A DNA stretch of 64,000 nt from Fulvia fulva (taxonomy: Eukaryota; Ascomycota; Dothideomycetes; Mycosphaerellales; Mycosphaerellaceae). A program made the translations under genes and the position numbers. Under the pieces are notes generated by a model. It searched no databases and was not told the DNA's origin. It worked only from the letters and a program-made list of their open reading frames with translations. The stretch lies in contig NC_063015.1 in NCBI RefSeq assembly GCF_020509005.1, forward strand, positions 5,752,501 to 5,816,500. Reading direction: 5' to 3'. Shown here piece by piece: positions 23,286 through 34,167 of the stretch (position 1 is its first letter; each line of letters begins with the position of its first letter).

Positions 23286-23864
23286 ATGACAAAGTATGCA
23301 GTCGTGAACCTCCACAAGGACCAAGCCGCCACGACCAACACCTTCCTCGAAACACTCCAGATCGCAGTCGCCCTAAGCCTGACGAATTCCGCCAAGACCC
23401 GGATCCACGATCCACCTAAGCCCTACGACATCAGTAACCTGAAGCAAGCCGTTGTAGTCGAAAACACCGACAACCCCGTCCAAATCGAGCGCCACATCAA
23501 CCCAGCATCCCAGCACCACGACCCGCGAGTCTACCTCATCCGCCGCCCGGAGCAAGGTGGAGGCGACAGATGCATTCTGGCAACGGGGAAGAATGGCAGC
23601 CTGGTGCTCTGTGAGCTGGAGATTGATCCAAAGTACATTGGCAAACCGCACTCTGATGAGTATGGCTTGGCCGACTGGAGCAAGTTCAAGAGGACGTTCG
23701 ACTGGGTTAGTCTGTTCTTGTTTGATGTTGACGGTAGAGGCGTGCGTCGATGGCGGGACCTGGCTAAGGCGGGGTACTTTGAGTGCGATGCGGCAGAAGA
23801 ACCGTGGGAGGCGGAGGCGAATGATGAGCAGACGGATGCGGATGCGTGGGAGAAGGAGGCCTGA
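23286..23864 (+). CDS. Hypothetical protein, 192 residues
   Basis: Starts at ATG 23286 (context CCAACCATGAC), chosen over the upstream in-frame ATG at 23094 because the added N-terminus looks non-coding. The sequence begins MTKYAVVNLHKDQAATTN and contains a central part with alternating hydrophobic and charged residues (VYLIRRPEQGGGDRCILATG, WSKFKRTFDWVSLFLFDVDG). It ends in a Glu/Asp-rich tail. No signal peptide or membrane segment is visible. I do not recognise it. A soluble cytosolic fold is likely. Confidence 0.65.
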   Translation: MTKYAVVNLHKDQAATTNTFLETLQIAVALSLTNSAKTRIHDPPKPYDISNLKQAVVVENTDNPVQIERHINPASQHHDPRVYLIRRPEQGGGDRCILATGKNGSLVLCELEIDPKYIGKPHSDEYGLADWSKFKRTFDWVSLFLFDVDGRGVRRWRDLAKAGYFECDAAEEPWEAEANDEQTDADAWEKEA

Positions 23865-24046
23865 GATCGGTGAGGTGTGAGAGTTGATGTTGAGTAAGAT
23901 AGAGGCTTGGATGTGTGCGGCGACTTGCGTACTATCTTGTTGGCAGGATGATGCTGCATACTGGTTCGGGCCCAGTGGGAATGGCGTGTCGTCCCTCGTG
24001 GATCGAATGATTGCTGTCTCATGAATTACCCGCTTCTGCCACAGCT

Positions 24047-24757
24047 TCAAGCTCCACCAAAAGCCTTGTCCTTCTCCATCGTACTCCCAATAAACCCCCT
24101 CAGCGCCTTCCACCTCTCCGCCTGTCCACTTCCGTCCTCCTTCTTATCCTCCTCCCCCTTCTGCCCCGCCATCATCTGCGCCAGATTCCTCCTAAACCGC
24201 TCCCTCTCCCTCTCCTCCATGATCGTCTTCTTCTTCATCGCTCCCGGCCGGTGTTTCAGACTCTTCATGACCATCTTCCCCTCGCCCTCGACCTTCCTCT
24301 TCCGTCTTCGCCTCTTCGTCGCACCTTCCACTTCCATCCCGTCACCATCTTCTGATATACCTTCCCACTCATCTTCACCCTCGCCAACATCTGGCAATGC
24401 ATCGGCGAGATCACCGACATTGGTGTTGAGCTTCTTTGCAGGCCGGCGTTGTTTCTGCTTCTTCTTCTCCTTCGAGATCCCAGCCGCGTGGACTTTGTTG
24501 AGGAGGGCGTTGTGTTTGATGGTTCGTTTGTCCTTCTTGCTGGTCTTGAAGGTGTCGGCGAAGAGGGAGAAGGTGCCGTCTGCAGAGGGAGCTTCGCCTG
24601 CGTGTTTCTTGCGGTTTATGCTGCTGTCGTGTTCGGGGTCGTCAGGCGTGGTGTCGGTGTCCATGGTGGTGGGCGGGGCATATTTGCCGCGAGGGTCGGA
24701 GGAGGAGCGGGATGCCTTGGCGCGAGCTGTGGGACGGCGAGGCTTGACGGGTGCCAT
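24047..24757 (-). CDS. SLX9: Ribosome biogenesis protein SLX9-like
   Basis: A 236-residue, very basic protein. It starts MAPVKPRRPTARAKASRSSS, carries the block FADTFKTSKKDKRTIKHNAL with a Lys-rich helix and a (R/K)RRPAKKL segment, then an acidic patch (WEGISEDGDGMEVEG). It ends with MVMKSLKHRPGAMKKK and RFRRNLAQM. These blocks match the fungal SLX9 family as I remember it. Slx9 acts in processing of 40S pre-ribosomes in the nucleolus. The single exon and the length fit. Alternative: another basic nucleolar protein of similar composition. Confidence 0.65.
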   Translation of the reverse strand: MAPVKPRRPTARAKASRSSSDPRGKYAPPTTMDTDTTPDDPEHDSSINRKKHAGEAPSADGTFSLFADTFKTSKKDKRTIKHNALLNKVHAAGISKEKKKQKQRRPAKKLNTNVGDLADALPDVGEGEDEWEGISEDGDGMEVEGATKRRRRKRKVEGEGKMVMKSLKHRPGAMKKKTIMEERERERFRRNLAQMMAGQKGEEDKKEDGSGQAERWKALRGFIGSTMEKDKAFGGA

Positions 24758-26152
24758 GGTGGAGATGTGGTATGGTTGAGGAGGAAGTAGAGGCTCTGGG
24801 ATTCGAGATCGCGTTTTTGCGCCGCCGGAAAATGGTTCAAAGCAGCCGAAGTCTTGCCGACGCTCTTGCTAAAATCAGCATTGGCCCTCTTCCAGGCATG
24901 GCTGTCACATGCCACAACCACAATAATACACATTTCCACCCATAACAGGGAACGCTGGCTCGGCGCAGTCAGATCCCGGTCCTGCCACTCTACAGCCGAG
25001 CAGAATACTAGACGATGAGATCAAAGCCCGACAGTTCATCCGCGAATCTTGTCACTAACATTGCTTTCGACTACAACTTACCTCTCGAGGTCTACCAAGT
25101 TCCCGTCTACCCTACCACCCCAAGGATTCTTTCAAGAATGACAACACACCTGCTCAATACTACTGTCCGCTCTATGCCAGTTCCGGAGATTTCGACTCTC
25201 GTTTATCCCCAAGATCATATCACTTCATTGAAACACATCCATAGCATCTTTTTCCTCCTGAAGACCTCTCTTTGCCGGTTCCAGATCTGCTGGATCGCCG
25301 CCCAGTTTGCAGAGGATCAGGTCGTCTTCATCCCTTCCATTCGCTGGATCAGCGCTAGCTTCCGCAGCCAGGCTGCGTTCGGATTGCCGTTGTGTAGGAT
25401 GTACAGTCGAGTGTCATGGACGTTACTCAAGACTGGATCTTTCATGGACTACAGAACTTGAGCTCGCTTCGTAGAACCGTCCATGCCAGGAATATTGGTA
25501 AGATCTTCCTATGTGCCGGTGTTTATAGTGAGCTGAAGTTGCAACCTCATTGCGGTGGCGAGGTCGAGGTTTGAGAAGTCGCTTCTCTTGTATGTATGTG
25601 CTATTGTGCTTGCGAATATCAATTAGGATGCACTTGTACTTGTCATCTTCGGCGAAGGCTTGCGTTGTCTAATCTAGCTGGTTCTCTAGATTCATGCGCA
25701 TTGTAATTATTAAATGCTGCACTTAAATACTATGCTATGTCCTAGTAACGTTGCATCATATACCTCGATCGAATGGCTTGCAACAATATATCGAACAGAG
25801 CCAATCAGCACAAGCATTTTTTTGTGCGAAGCTGCTGTCAGGGCTTGTAGAGCAACGCTTTCCAGCAAAGACTGACGGTCTTTCAACATCTACTGTTTGC
25901 ATTTGCTTGACCAGTAAGGCACCGTTGAATCCATTGATATGGAGGCTACATACACCACGCTAAGGAGTCGGCGTAGGTGAATTTGCTCCAAAGGAAGTGA
26001 AATGAATGTCATTGATTTCAGGTCAATCTTTCGAACAACACATAGCACGATTCACTTGTCTCTCTATCAAAACTTGGCCCTCCACTTTCTCCCTCTTCCT
26101 TCCCCCAGCCCACCGACAGATCGAGGCCAAACCCACCACCACAAAAGCAGAC
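24758..26152. other. Intergenic region, no supported gene
   Basis: An open frame of 148 codons at 25015-25461 has no recognisable feature and no consistent coding bias. The rest is AT-richer sequence. I do not call a gene. Confidence 0.45.
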
Positions 26153-26521
26153 ATGCCATCACGACAAGACACCATCGCATTGCTTACCTCCCCAGCCACC
26201 CCACCCCAAGACGCAACCTGTAGCATCTGCCACGACCCTCTTAACGACGCCGTCGAAGTAGCCTGTGGTAATCACCACGTCTACTGCCGCAAGTGTATTA
26301 CCGAATGGCTAGAGGTTGGTCATACGTGCCCGACATGCAGGGTAGCACTACATGACGAGGGTCAAGGCGAAGGTGAGGAAGAGGAGGCGGAGTTTGATGA
26401 GGAGGAGTATCGGGATGCCCTGTTGGATTTCATCGATGAGATGAATGCCATGACTTCGGAGGAGTTGCAGTTCAATATTAGGCAGTGGGTTGAGGAGACT
26501 GCCGCGTTGGGCAATGCGTAA
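26153..26521 (+). CDS. Small RING-finger protein
   Basis: A 122-residue protein beginning at ATG 26153 (strong context CAGACATGCC), preferred over the ATG at 26006. A RING finger fills residues 23-62: Cys23, Cys26, Cys38, His41/His42, Cys45, Cys48, Cys59, Cys62, with the signature CRKCITEWLEVGHTCPTC. A strongly acidic segment (EGEEEEAEFDEEEYRD) and a short helix follow. Likely a ubiquitin E3 ligase component by family knowledge; substrate unknown. The N-terminal layout is like that of the larger RING gene at 18682, and the two may be diverged paralogs. It converges with the F-box-like gene at 26618. Confidence 0.8.
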   Translation: MPSRQDTIALLTSPATPPQDATCSICHDPLNDAVEVACGNHHVYCRKCITEWLEVGHTCPTCRVALHDEGQGEGEEEEAEFDEEEYRDALLDFIDEMNAMTSEELQFNIRQWVEETAALGNA

Positions 26522-26617
26522 TCCCGTATTACATTAGTCGTCTTCGCTGCTGTCGGTACCACCCTCCCATCTGTTCAATACCCCCAATACTTCGAATCAC
26601 TACCGCGCTCCCACTTT

Positions 26618-27406
26618 TCACATCTCCACCTCCCAGACAAAACCTCGCTTCTCCACCTGCGCGTAGCATTCCCTCGCCTCTTCCCTCGATCCCACACCGG
26701 TAACGCCCCCCTGCGCATCCCGATGATAGACCCCAGAAAGCCACATGTACTGCTGAACGAACCACAGCATTTTCCCACTAATCTGCCCAATCTCCTTTGG
26801 GAGCAGCCCCAGTCCTTTATCAAATCCATGCCGGAGCCTATTCTCGTGCTGCATTCTGGATTTGCGCAGAATGTCGTATGTAGCTGAGCTAAGGTATGGT
26901 GCGGCGTATTCCCATCGAAAGTTGTCGATTGCGAATTTCAGCCCCTGGTGGCGCTTAGATGTAGACAGCGTAAGGCGGCGGGTCAGGAGATGTTGTCGGT
27001 AATATGGTAAGCCAGGGATCTTGAGGTGATAACTAGCTGCCTCGCGGAACTGGACCTGCCAAATCTCTCCAAGAATCTCGTCGGAGACATTGTAGCTTGT
27101 GATGGCGCTGCTGGGGTGCTCAGACAGACTATTCATTGCGGCGGAATTCGATATCATGTCGACGAAGAGGGTGGTGGTGGTGTTGAGGGCCTTGATGGCG
27201 CGGACGCGCTGGTATGTAGAGAGGCGGAGACGGGCGCAGATGGCGAGGAGGGAGTCGATGGAGGTGGCGTGGACGCGGAAGATGTATTTTTCTTCGGGGT
27301 CTTGGTAGCAGTTGACGTGCACGGTGAGGGTCGATGGCATGGCGAGGTCGAGGATGTTGTCGATGAGCTCCTGTGGGAGGGCGGGGAGCGGTTTGGACGC
27401 GGCCAT
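26618..27406 (-). CDS. F-box-like hypothetical protein
   Basis: A 262-residue single-exon protein that starts MAASKPLPALPQELIDNILD. The segment LPQELIDNILDLAM fits the start of an F-box, the motif that binds Skp1 in SCF ubiquitin ligases. The rest has helical stretches with conserved-looking aromatic residues (FRWEYAAPYL, MLWFVQQYMWLSG) but no Leu-rich or WD repeats that I can see. Many fungal proteins share only this N-terminal motif and have unknown roles. The family call is tentative. Confidence 0.65.
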   Translation of the reverse strand: MAASKPLPALPQELIDNILDLAMPSTLTVHVNCYQDPEEKYIFRVHATSIDSLLAICARLRLSTYQRVRAIKALNTTTTLFVDMISNSAAMNSLSEHPSSAITSYNVSDEILGEIWQVQFREAASYHLKIPGLPYYRQHLLTRRLTLSTSKRHQGLKFAIDNFRWEYAAPYLSSATYDILRKSRMQHENRLRHGFDKGLGLLPKEIGQISGKMLWFVQQYMWLSGVYHRDAQGGVTGVGSREEARECYAQVEKRGFVWEVEM

Positions 27407-28153
27407 GTTGTTGCGGTGTTGTTGTTGTTGTGGTGAGGGTGGTGTGGCGGAGGTGCTGAAGCGGGTGAGGATATATCAATTCGGTAGTGCGGCAAGGGGA
27501 TCGATTTGGGCCCACGACGCGCTTTTCATACGAACATCATCCTGATACTACGCCAACAACACATTCTTTGGATCTTTCAAGCAGATTCATTTCTGGGGGG
27601 TTGAGGAAAGCGCAAATGTCGGGCTGTCCACACAGGCGATCAAAATGGACGAAAGATAGCTAAGCTGGCATGAAAATTGCACCTCATCACCTTACAGGCA
27701 CCATTTCGTACGCTCTGAAAACCACCAGCACCATCTGCACTCGCCAACCAACCCATGCAGCAAGGCTGTCGACTACTCGGGCGGGAACGATCGTGAAGGA
27801 GGATGTGAAGCGCGAGATGCCTAGAGTGCTCTCAAAGTCATTGCCTCCCGATCGTCCAACCACCACACCATTCGCAGCTCAGCATGCGGCCCAGATTCGG
27901 GGATCAACGACTTACACCATACCTCACGCTTCCTGGATGCATAGCTCAACCTCTCTCCACTGTGAATATCACTATGTCGGGGCGGTTCGCGGCGCCTTGG
28001 TGCTCAATCGAGTATATGAATCTCGACTCACACGAATATACAACCATATGTGAGGACTTGCGGCCACCTCGCCCAGCAAGAGCTTTTGTCAGAGATCTCC
28101 ATGGCAAGATGTACAGTCAAGAGCCTTGACTTTGGTCAAATGATCGGCGTTGT
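27407..28153. other. Intergenic region, no supported gene
   Basis: Holds the upstream region of the F-box-like gene, with a GTT/GTG-rich stretch near 27413-27450. An open frame at 27670-28053 lacks recognisable features. Confidence 0.45.
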
Positions 28154-28375
28154 ATGGGCCAGGAGATCTCTAAGCCGGTCGAGAAGCTCCTTCCGACTGC
28201 CATCGTCATCAAGAACATCCCCTTCGCGATGAAGAAAGAGCAGCTAGTGGGCATCATGACTGACTTGGGCCTGCCGTTACCGCACGCGGTTGACCACCAC
28301 TTCAACAACGGCATGCGTATTGTGCCGCACCATGTTGACCGACAAGCACACCCTTCGCTTCGAGCAGTTCCATGA
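28154..28375 (+). pseudogene. RRM fragment of a conserved fungal RNA-binding protein
   Basis: A frame of 73 codons contains LLPTAIVIKNIPFAMKKEQL followed by a match to TDLGLPLPHA and HFNNG. This is the first half of an RNA-recognition motif found in a conserved fungal RNA-binding protein (Cip2/Csx1-type, from memory). After HFNNG the expected second half, including the RNP1 block (FRGLAFANF-like), is missing and unrelated sequence follows. Nothing upstream or downstream adds the rest of the protein. I read it as a truncated duplicate or a gene remnant. An intron hiding the second half is possible but I found no matching exon. Confidence 0.55.
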
Positions 28376-29331
28376 ACACATCCGACAGTGTTGACAGTGA
28401 CATGGTTGGTAGTCATAAGTGTATCAGTGTATCAATTGTTGCAGGAGTATTGCTTCTTCTCGATGGCGCATGCTGTACGGTGGGACGGATTGGATGGAGA
28501 AAGATACCCTGCCTCGTTCACAAACAAGCATTTGGCGGGATATCACGCACTTGGCAGATAGACTCCACTACCCCTTCCCCGCGGATCAACGACAAGTCGG
28601 AAGACTGCGCAGAAGACATAAGTATCGACTGTGTTGGCCCAGAAAGGCTCTGCCTTGGCTTGGTGGCGCTGGTTGTGCGACAGATGCAACGCCGTGGAAG
28701 CTCGTTAGGCTCGCCAATCGCCACGACCGTGTGGTGTTGCAATCTCGGGCCGGCCTGTCTAACCGACATCGACGATAAAGACAATGTTCAGTATTGGCAG
28801 CAGTCGTCATCACTTCGTGCAAGAGCCGACGTGAGGTCAAGACGCTTGGCAAGCACCGACATGTTGGTGTTGGTCCGCAATTGGGCTCACCGTCTCACGA
28901 CATTCAGCCGCGATCCAGGGATCATCCTTGCCCAACATCCATCGCACGTGCCAGCATGCAATTTTTCTCGCATGCCGGCCGAGATCCTACTACCAATATC
29001 ACTTCGCTGTCCGCTGTGGGACCCGACAGTGCGGTGCTCACCCAAGAATACTATCGACATACGCAAGTCGTGCTGCCTCTTCTGGCGTGTTGATGGTCAA
29101 CGCCGAGCCTATCGCTCCCACGATACGCCACAAAGTCTTTCAAGTTTCGACGGGAACCCTCGAGCTGCTTACGGCCGCACCCTCAGTCAGCGACTGTGAT
29201 CGAGACCACTTGGTGCCAGGGCGGCGGAACTCTCTACAAGCCTATTTCAGGTCAACCTGATACAGGTCAATGCCGTCTGTCTCTTGCATTATGATGTGAG
29301 GGCTGCCCCACACAAACTTCATTGAGTCAGC
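28376..29331. other. Region with open frames but no supported gene
   Basis: A long plus-strand frame (28372-29199) overlaps several others and reads as low-complexity, Cys-rich translation without a domain. I do not call it. Confidence 0.4.
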
Positions 29332-29808
29332 ATGGCAGACGATCAGAACTACCAAGCGACCATAAGAGCACATGGAGCCAGTGCGAAACGTCGCTCGCAA
29401 GCTGCCGAAGCTGTCAACCGCCGCATCTCCACCAGCAACGTCTTGATCTTCCGGTGTCGACGAGAAGATCATAGGGAGTGGCAGGCCTATACACTAAGAA
29501 GCGTCGACATCATCACCCGGACTCTTTTGCGGAACTGGCTGGATAGGCTGTCTTTCTCCGAGGGTGCATCGTACGTCTACAATGACGGCTTGGCGAATCC
29601 GGTCGTCACCGTCGACGAGATCATGAATCTATTGCGGACCAGGACAGTTCTAGGTGCCGGAAGTGAGACCATGCTGGACATTGTTGTGTTCGACCAAGAT
29701 CCGACAGCAGAACATGGCCCCGAGACCACGCCTCCGATACGTACACAGTCGAGGATGTCTGGTCAAAGCAAGAAAACAAGGAGGAAACGACGCTGCGCAG
29801 TGCAGTGA
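29332..29808 (+). CDS. Hypothetical protein, 158 residues
   Basis: Starts MADDQNYQATIRAHGASAKR and ends with a strongly basic tail (QSKKTRRKRRCAVQ). The middle resembles a compact alpha/beta fold (NVLIFRCRREDHREWQ, then TLLRNWLDRLSF). A C-terminal basic cluster could be a nuclear signal. No known domain is recognised. The single exon and plausible start support a gene, but length and lack of homology memory keep confidence moderate. Confidence 0.5.
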   Translation: MADDQNYQATIRAHGASAKRRSQAAEAVNRRISTSNVLIFRCRREDHREWQAYTLRSVDIITRTLLRNWLDRLSFSEGASYVYNDGLANPVVTVDEIMNLLRTRTVLGAGSETMLDIVVFDQDPTAEHGPETTPPIRTQSRMSGQSKKTRRKRRCAVQ

Positions 29809-31094
29809 GATCCAGTGTCATGTCGCTCTTATTGTCAACATCTCACGTCCTGAATCCAGTATTCCATCGTATGAGGACATGTTCGGACTGTTACCTGGCT
29901 CTTCTACATGAGACACGAAGATGTAGGCCGCGGAGTGGAGGTTGACTGTTTGTGCCTTCTTCCCTGGCCGGTGGGCCCGTCCTGCTGAGTTCTGACCACC
30001 TCGGAGAATTCTGCCTCATCTCGGACTTTTCACTGTCACAAGACAGAACGACGCTTTATGCAGAGGGGAGGGAAAGTGAGGAGAAGCAGGGTCCTCCATG
30101 GAGCAGCACCCAACTTCATTACACTGGGCTGTACGGCCGAAGCAGCTGTGAAAGTCCAGCATGGGGTTGTGAGGGCTCGGCATGTGGTGCATAGGGTTCA
30201 GCAGAAACGTGTAGTGTACCTGCCAAACTGAACCTTGAGATGGACGATCACAAGGAACGAAACCGACGCCCACTCAAACCTGACTCCCCGTACGGATAAC
30301 CACAACTTCTTGTGCGACATACGTCGGTGGAGGCGCAAAAGCCTCTGACGCCCGCAGCAGCCACGAAGTTATGCTTGACAATATGGAACACCAACCGACT
30401 CCGTGGACGCCATCGAGGCGACAATAATGCAGCTGACCCGAAGCACGTCAAGAATTGCACATGTCTCTGATTGTTCTGGACCGACACCGAGGCAGTGTTC
30501 CAGTCAGAACAATTTCCCGGGACCAGATTGGCTGCTTCGGCCTGCGCTGCGAGCCAAAGATCGACAAGAACTACACCAGCCAAAGATGGGCCCGCTGTGT
30601 CGATCACTTGGCATGCCACTCCACGAACTTCCCCAAGAATTACCCCATACGGTACGCCCCAAACCGCAAGCAGTAAGCCACCATGCTTCACGCACGCCTC
30701 CTCAGTCGTTGGCCATGCAGCTCAACTCAATCGTGCTTTGAGTTATGCTGGCAGCTGTCAAGTCTGGTTCCGCTGGCTCCATTCTCACTTCGCTTGAACC
30801 AAGCAGCACACCTTTCCAACGTCGAGCGAGAACGAGATGCCAGGATTTTCTTGGTGCACGAAGCATCATATGCCTCCGTACGAGGTTTACGAATGCCACC
30901 ATGCCTATAGGCAACATGACCATTACCCTATGACCCAGCGGAGGCAAATTCCCAAGGGAATGTGGAGAAGTGGATCGTAAGGATTCCTGGAATGCTTGCT
31001 GTAGTATAAGGAGGACGGTCACCCATGTCTCGTGTTGGAGAGCCAGTCGACTTGTTCCTGTTGTCAGTATCAATCCTCCTGCACCTCCGCAACC
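29809..31094. other. Intergenic region upstream of the peroxygenase gene
   Basis: No frame here has a recognisable domain. The 3' part presumably holds the promoter of the peroxygenase gene. I did not find a distinct regulatory motif. Confidence 0.5.
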
Positions 31095-32494
31095 ATGAAG
31101 TTGTCAACATCTCAGATCCTCTTCGCCTCCGTGGCACCCCTTGTCAATGCCTTCCCAGCAGCTCTCCTTGAGCGTGCAGCAAACGATGCCGCCATGCAGG
31201 CTGACGCCGACAAGATCGCTCAGCTTCTGTCAAGGCGTCAGCAAGGAGCCGATGCTGCAAAAGCACTCTTCGAGCCAGTCCCAGTCTTCGACGCCCAGAA
31301 GCAGCTCATCGACGTGAGCAAAGGCAGCGGACACGAATACGTTGCACCAGGACCAGGTGATCTTCGAGGACCATGTCCAGGTCTGAATGCTTTTGCCAAC
31401 CATGGCTTCCTGCCTCACAATGGTTATGCCACTGTCTCACAATACATCGAGGCCACTGAGACGGTAGTCGGTATGGGTCCAATCCTTGCTGGCTTCCTTT
31501 CCATCCTCGGCGGTGCTATCGATGGTGACCTCCTTTCATGGTCACTGGGTGGCACACCGACCCTTGCGCAGGGTGGTCTTACCGGCGTCCTTGGACATGG
31601 CCTTGTCGGTTCGCACAACAAGTGAGTAAAGCCTCATAACATCCCGGACTTCATGATACAAGTTGTAATCCTCCCTTTCAGGTACGAGGGAGATTCATCA
31701 CCAACCCGCGGCGACCTCTACCAAGCCGGCGACAACTACAAGACCGTCACATCTCAGTTCCAAGACATGATCAACTTCTCACCAAACGGTGTTGCCACGA
31801 TCGAGAGCTTGACCAACTTCCGTTCCCACCGCTTCGACCAGCAGATCGCCACAAACCCATACTTCTTCAACGGACCTTTCACCGGTGTCCTGGTCCAGCC
31901 TGCTGCATACGCTTTTATCTACCGCTTCATGGCCAACCACTCTGCCGAGAACACCGAGGGTGAACTGACCCACTCCACGCTGCAGTCGTGGTTCGGTGTT
32001 GAGGGAACTGATGGAAACTACAATGCCGTTCAGGGTACCGAGCGTATCCCAGAGAACTGGGTAAGTCCAAACACAGACTCATCCTTCGCACACATATCAT
32101 CTAACCTCGACCCCAGTACCGCCGCCCTCAAGCCTACCCATACGAAGTAACCTACTTCCTCGCCGACGTCATCAACGCCGCCCTCCTGCACCCCAAGTTC
32201 CTCGACATCGGCGGTAACACCGGCACAGTCAACACCTTCGCCGGCGTCAACCTCGAGAACCTGACCGGTGGCGTCTTCAACGTTTTGGACCTGCTCAAGG
32301 GTAACAACCTGGGCTGCTTCGTGTTCCAGCTTTCGTCTCAGGCCAAGCCAGATATTCTTACTGGGCCGCTGAATGCGTTACTGGGAGTTGTTGGAGGCTT
32401 GGTGTCGCAGCTGGGGTGCCGGCAGTTGAAGGCGATTGATAATAAGCAATTGGAGGCTTTCCCGGGGTACTCGAGGAACCCGGTGTACTCATAG
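31095..32494 (+). CDS. Secreted heme-thiolate peroxygenase (UPO / chloroperoxidase family)
   Basis: Three exons (31095-31621, 31682-32060, 32117-32494) join in phase to 427 residues. A signal peptide (MKLSTSQILFASVAPLVNA) targets it for secretion. The heme-thiolate motif PCPGLNAFANHG spans 93-104, with Cys94 the likely axial heme ligand. The EGDSS motif at 178-182 matches the magnesium-binding site of the family. Glu265 in NHSAE is the likely acid-base residue, paired with Arg257. Such enzymes use hydrogen peroxide to oxygenate or halogenate substrates (unspecific peroxygenase, EC 1.11.2.1). Introns of 60 and 56 nt have GTGAGT and GTAAGT donors. Length and motif spacing suggest the long UPO type. 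Substrate unknown. Confidence 0.92.
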
Positions 32495-32765
32495 ACGCGA
32501 TAGTCATGCATGATAGGAGGATAACGATGGATGGTGTGCACGACGTGAGTGCTGATGCTGAGGTCCATCAGCTCGCCCAAACTGTAAAACTTTCGATCAA
32601 ACTTCCTCACTTCCTCCAACTTCTTTCCACACCACTCCCTCCACCTTCGACACCATCCGGTTCCATCGCTGACTTGTTTCTTGCAAGAGGCAGTCCAAAG
32701 AACATGGCAGCAATGTATCAGATGATGCTGTAGAAGCGGCGTCTGGGTTCTGCGAGAGGCATCCT

Positions 32766-33730
32766 TTGTCCAACATCGTTCTGCTCTTGTTTCAAGCAAG
32801 CGCTGGCCTGTTAGAAACAGGCGTGGTAGCCAGAACCAGCCAGATTCATAACGGAGAGATGCAGCAAGCCCTGAATGACCTCAGTAAGTGCCGTCGTGGC
32901 CCAGTTCCTGATGGCGAAGTCTTAGCAGATGTCAACCGCGGGCTGTGCGATGCGGAGCATGGCAGATGGTTGATGATCGTCGACAGTGTGAATGCGAAGC
33001 AAAGCATGTAGACATCAACGCCGCAACAACGATTGTGGTGGAAGTCGAGATTGCGCAATGCCTCCTGGAGGACCAAAAGCTCGTCCAAGCAGAGTCACAC
33101 GGCGAAGCCACTCGGACACGGGTGAGGGATCTGTCTTTGGTGCAGCCTTGATTATAGTACGTTATCCTGTATACACTGGGACGAGCATGCAACCTCCAGG
33201 GGAAAGTCGCCCAGGCGCGGTCGCACTACCGCACTGCGCTGGACATCGACAATGCTACACATCCACCCGATCCTACAGACCCGCTGCTTGCGTTCGTGAT
33301 CGAAGCATTGGCACAATGTTGCGACCATTTCGACCAGAACAACGAAGCACGAAAGCTTTTTCTGGAAGCTGATCAGAGGTTCGGGCGAACAGCTGCCAAA
33401 TCAGATTGCATCGCACGCAACCTCATAGAATATTCCGAGTTCCTCTACAAGCTCCAGGAGTACCAAGAAGTCATCCGAATTCTCGAACAGATCTGGCCCG
33501 ACATCGTGTCATGGTGGCCAGCGGAGCACACAAATTCGATCCGTACAGCAGATTTGCTCGCCCTCTGCTACCTGAATGTAGGAAGGCCCAGTCACGCAGA
33601 GAAGTTACTAGAATCGGTGATAGAAAATTGGGAGCAAAGCAGGAACTACGACCTCGAGGTCATTCTTGCGGTGAGGCTGACCCTGCATCGGGCTCGAGTG
33701 GCGCTGGGCAAAGAGAAGCCAGGGACAGCA
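32766..33730 (+). pseudogene. NB-ARC/TPR (NLR-like) gene relic
   Basis: Pieces of a fungal NLR-type protein appear in order on the plus strand. At about 32840-33010 a stretch ending RGLCDAEHGRWLMIVDSVNA resembles the Walker B part of an NB-ARC domain. From 33158 a frame gives TPR-like helices (YVILYTLGRACNLQGKVAQA, HYRTALDIDN, then LQEYQEVIRILEQIWPD, then LLALCYLNVGRPSHAEKLL). The P-loop, the sensor regions and the N-terminal effector are absent and the frame changes between pieces. A candidate junction 33122/33158 keeps phase but leaves only a 36-nt intron, too short for most fungi. I read it as a decayed gene. The family call is inferred from motif style. Confidence 0.5.
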
Positions 33731-34167
33731 TTTCGCAACAGTCGAGCGGTTTATGGGGTGACAGAAGACGAACGGAGCCACCGAGATCCCTGCTTGTCGA
33801 GACCTCGCTTGCAGACGAGCACGGTCGCAGTCAGTGCTGCTGATAGCCTGTCTCTGCACCGATGGGCATGGGTGTGCAATGATGGAAGAGGTGATGTCGG
33901 AATAAGAAGAGGCTGATGATGCAGTGCTGATGTTGTGGAAGGTGGAATGGAGGAAGAAGGATGCGGGCCGGCAGGTTGCAAGGTTCCATGTTGATTGTGG
34001 AAGAGCGTCATCCTTGGCGGCTCGCGGCTGGACTTGCCTTGCGACAGACGTGGACACACCAGAAAGAGGAGGAGGAGAAGTGGAACGCCCTGCTGTTTCT
34101 GTTCTTGCCTCCTCTTGCATTGGGCGGCGTGTGTGTCTATTCACACAGCCCCCACGGCATACTGAAG

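Noticed and set aside
25015..25461. A 148-codon plus-strand frame
   Set aside because: No recognisable feature, no splice partner, and no coding-like pattern.
28372..29199. A 275-codon plus-strand open frame
   Set aside because: No domain, erratic composition and several equally long overlapping frames. It looks like chance in GC-balanced DNA.
33122..33157. A 36-nt intron joining two pieces of the NB-ARC/TPR relic in phase
   Set aside because: It is shorter than the usual minimum for fungal introns and the rest of the gene is already broken.
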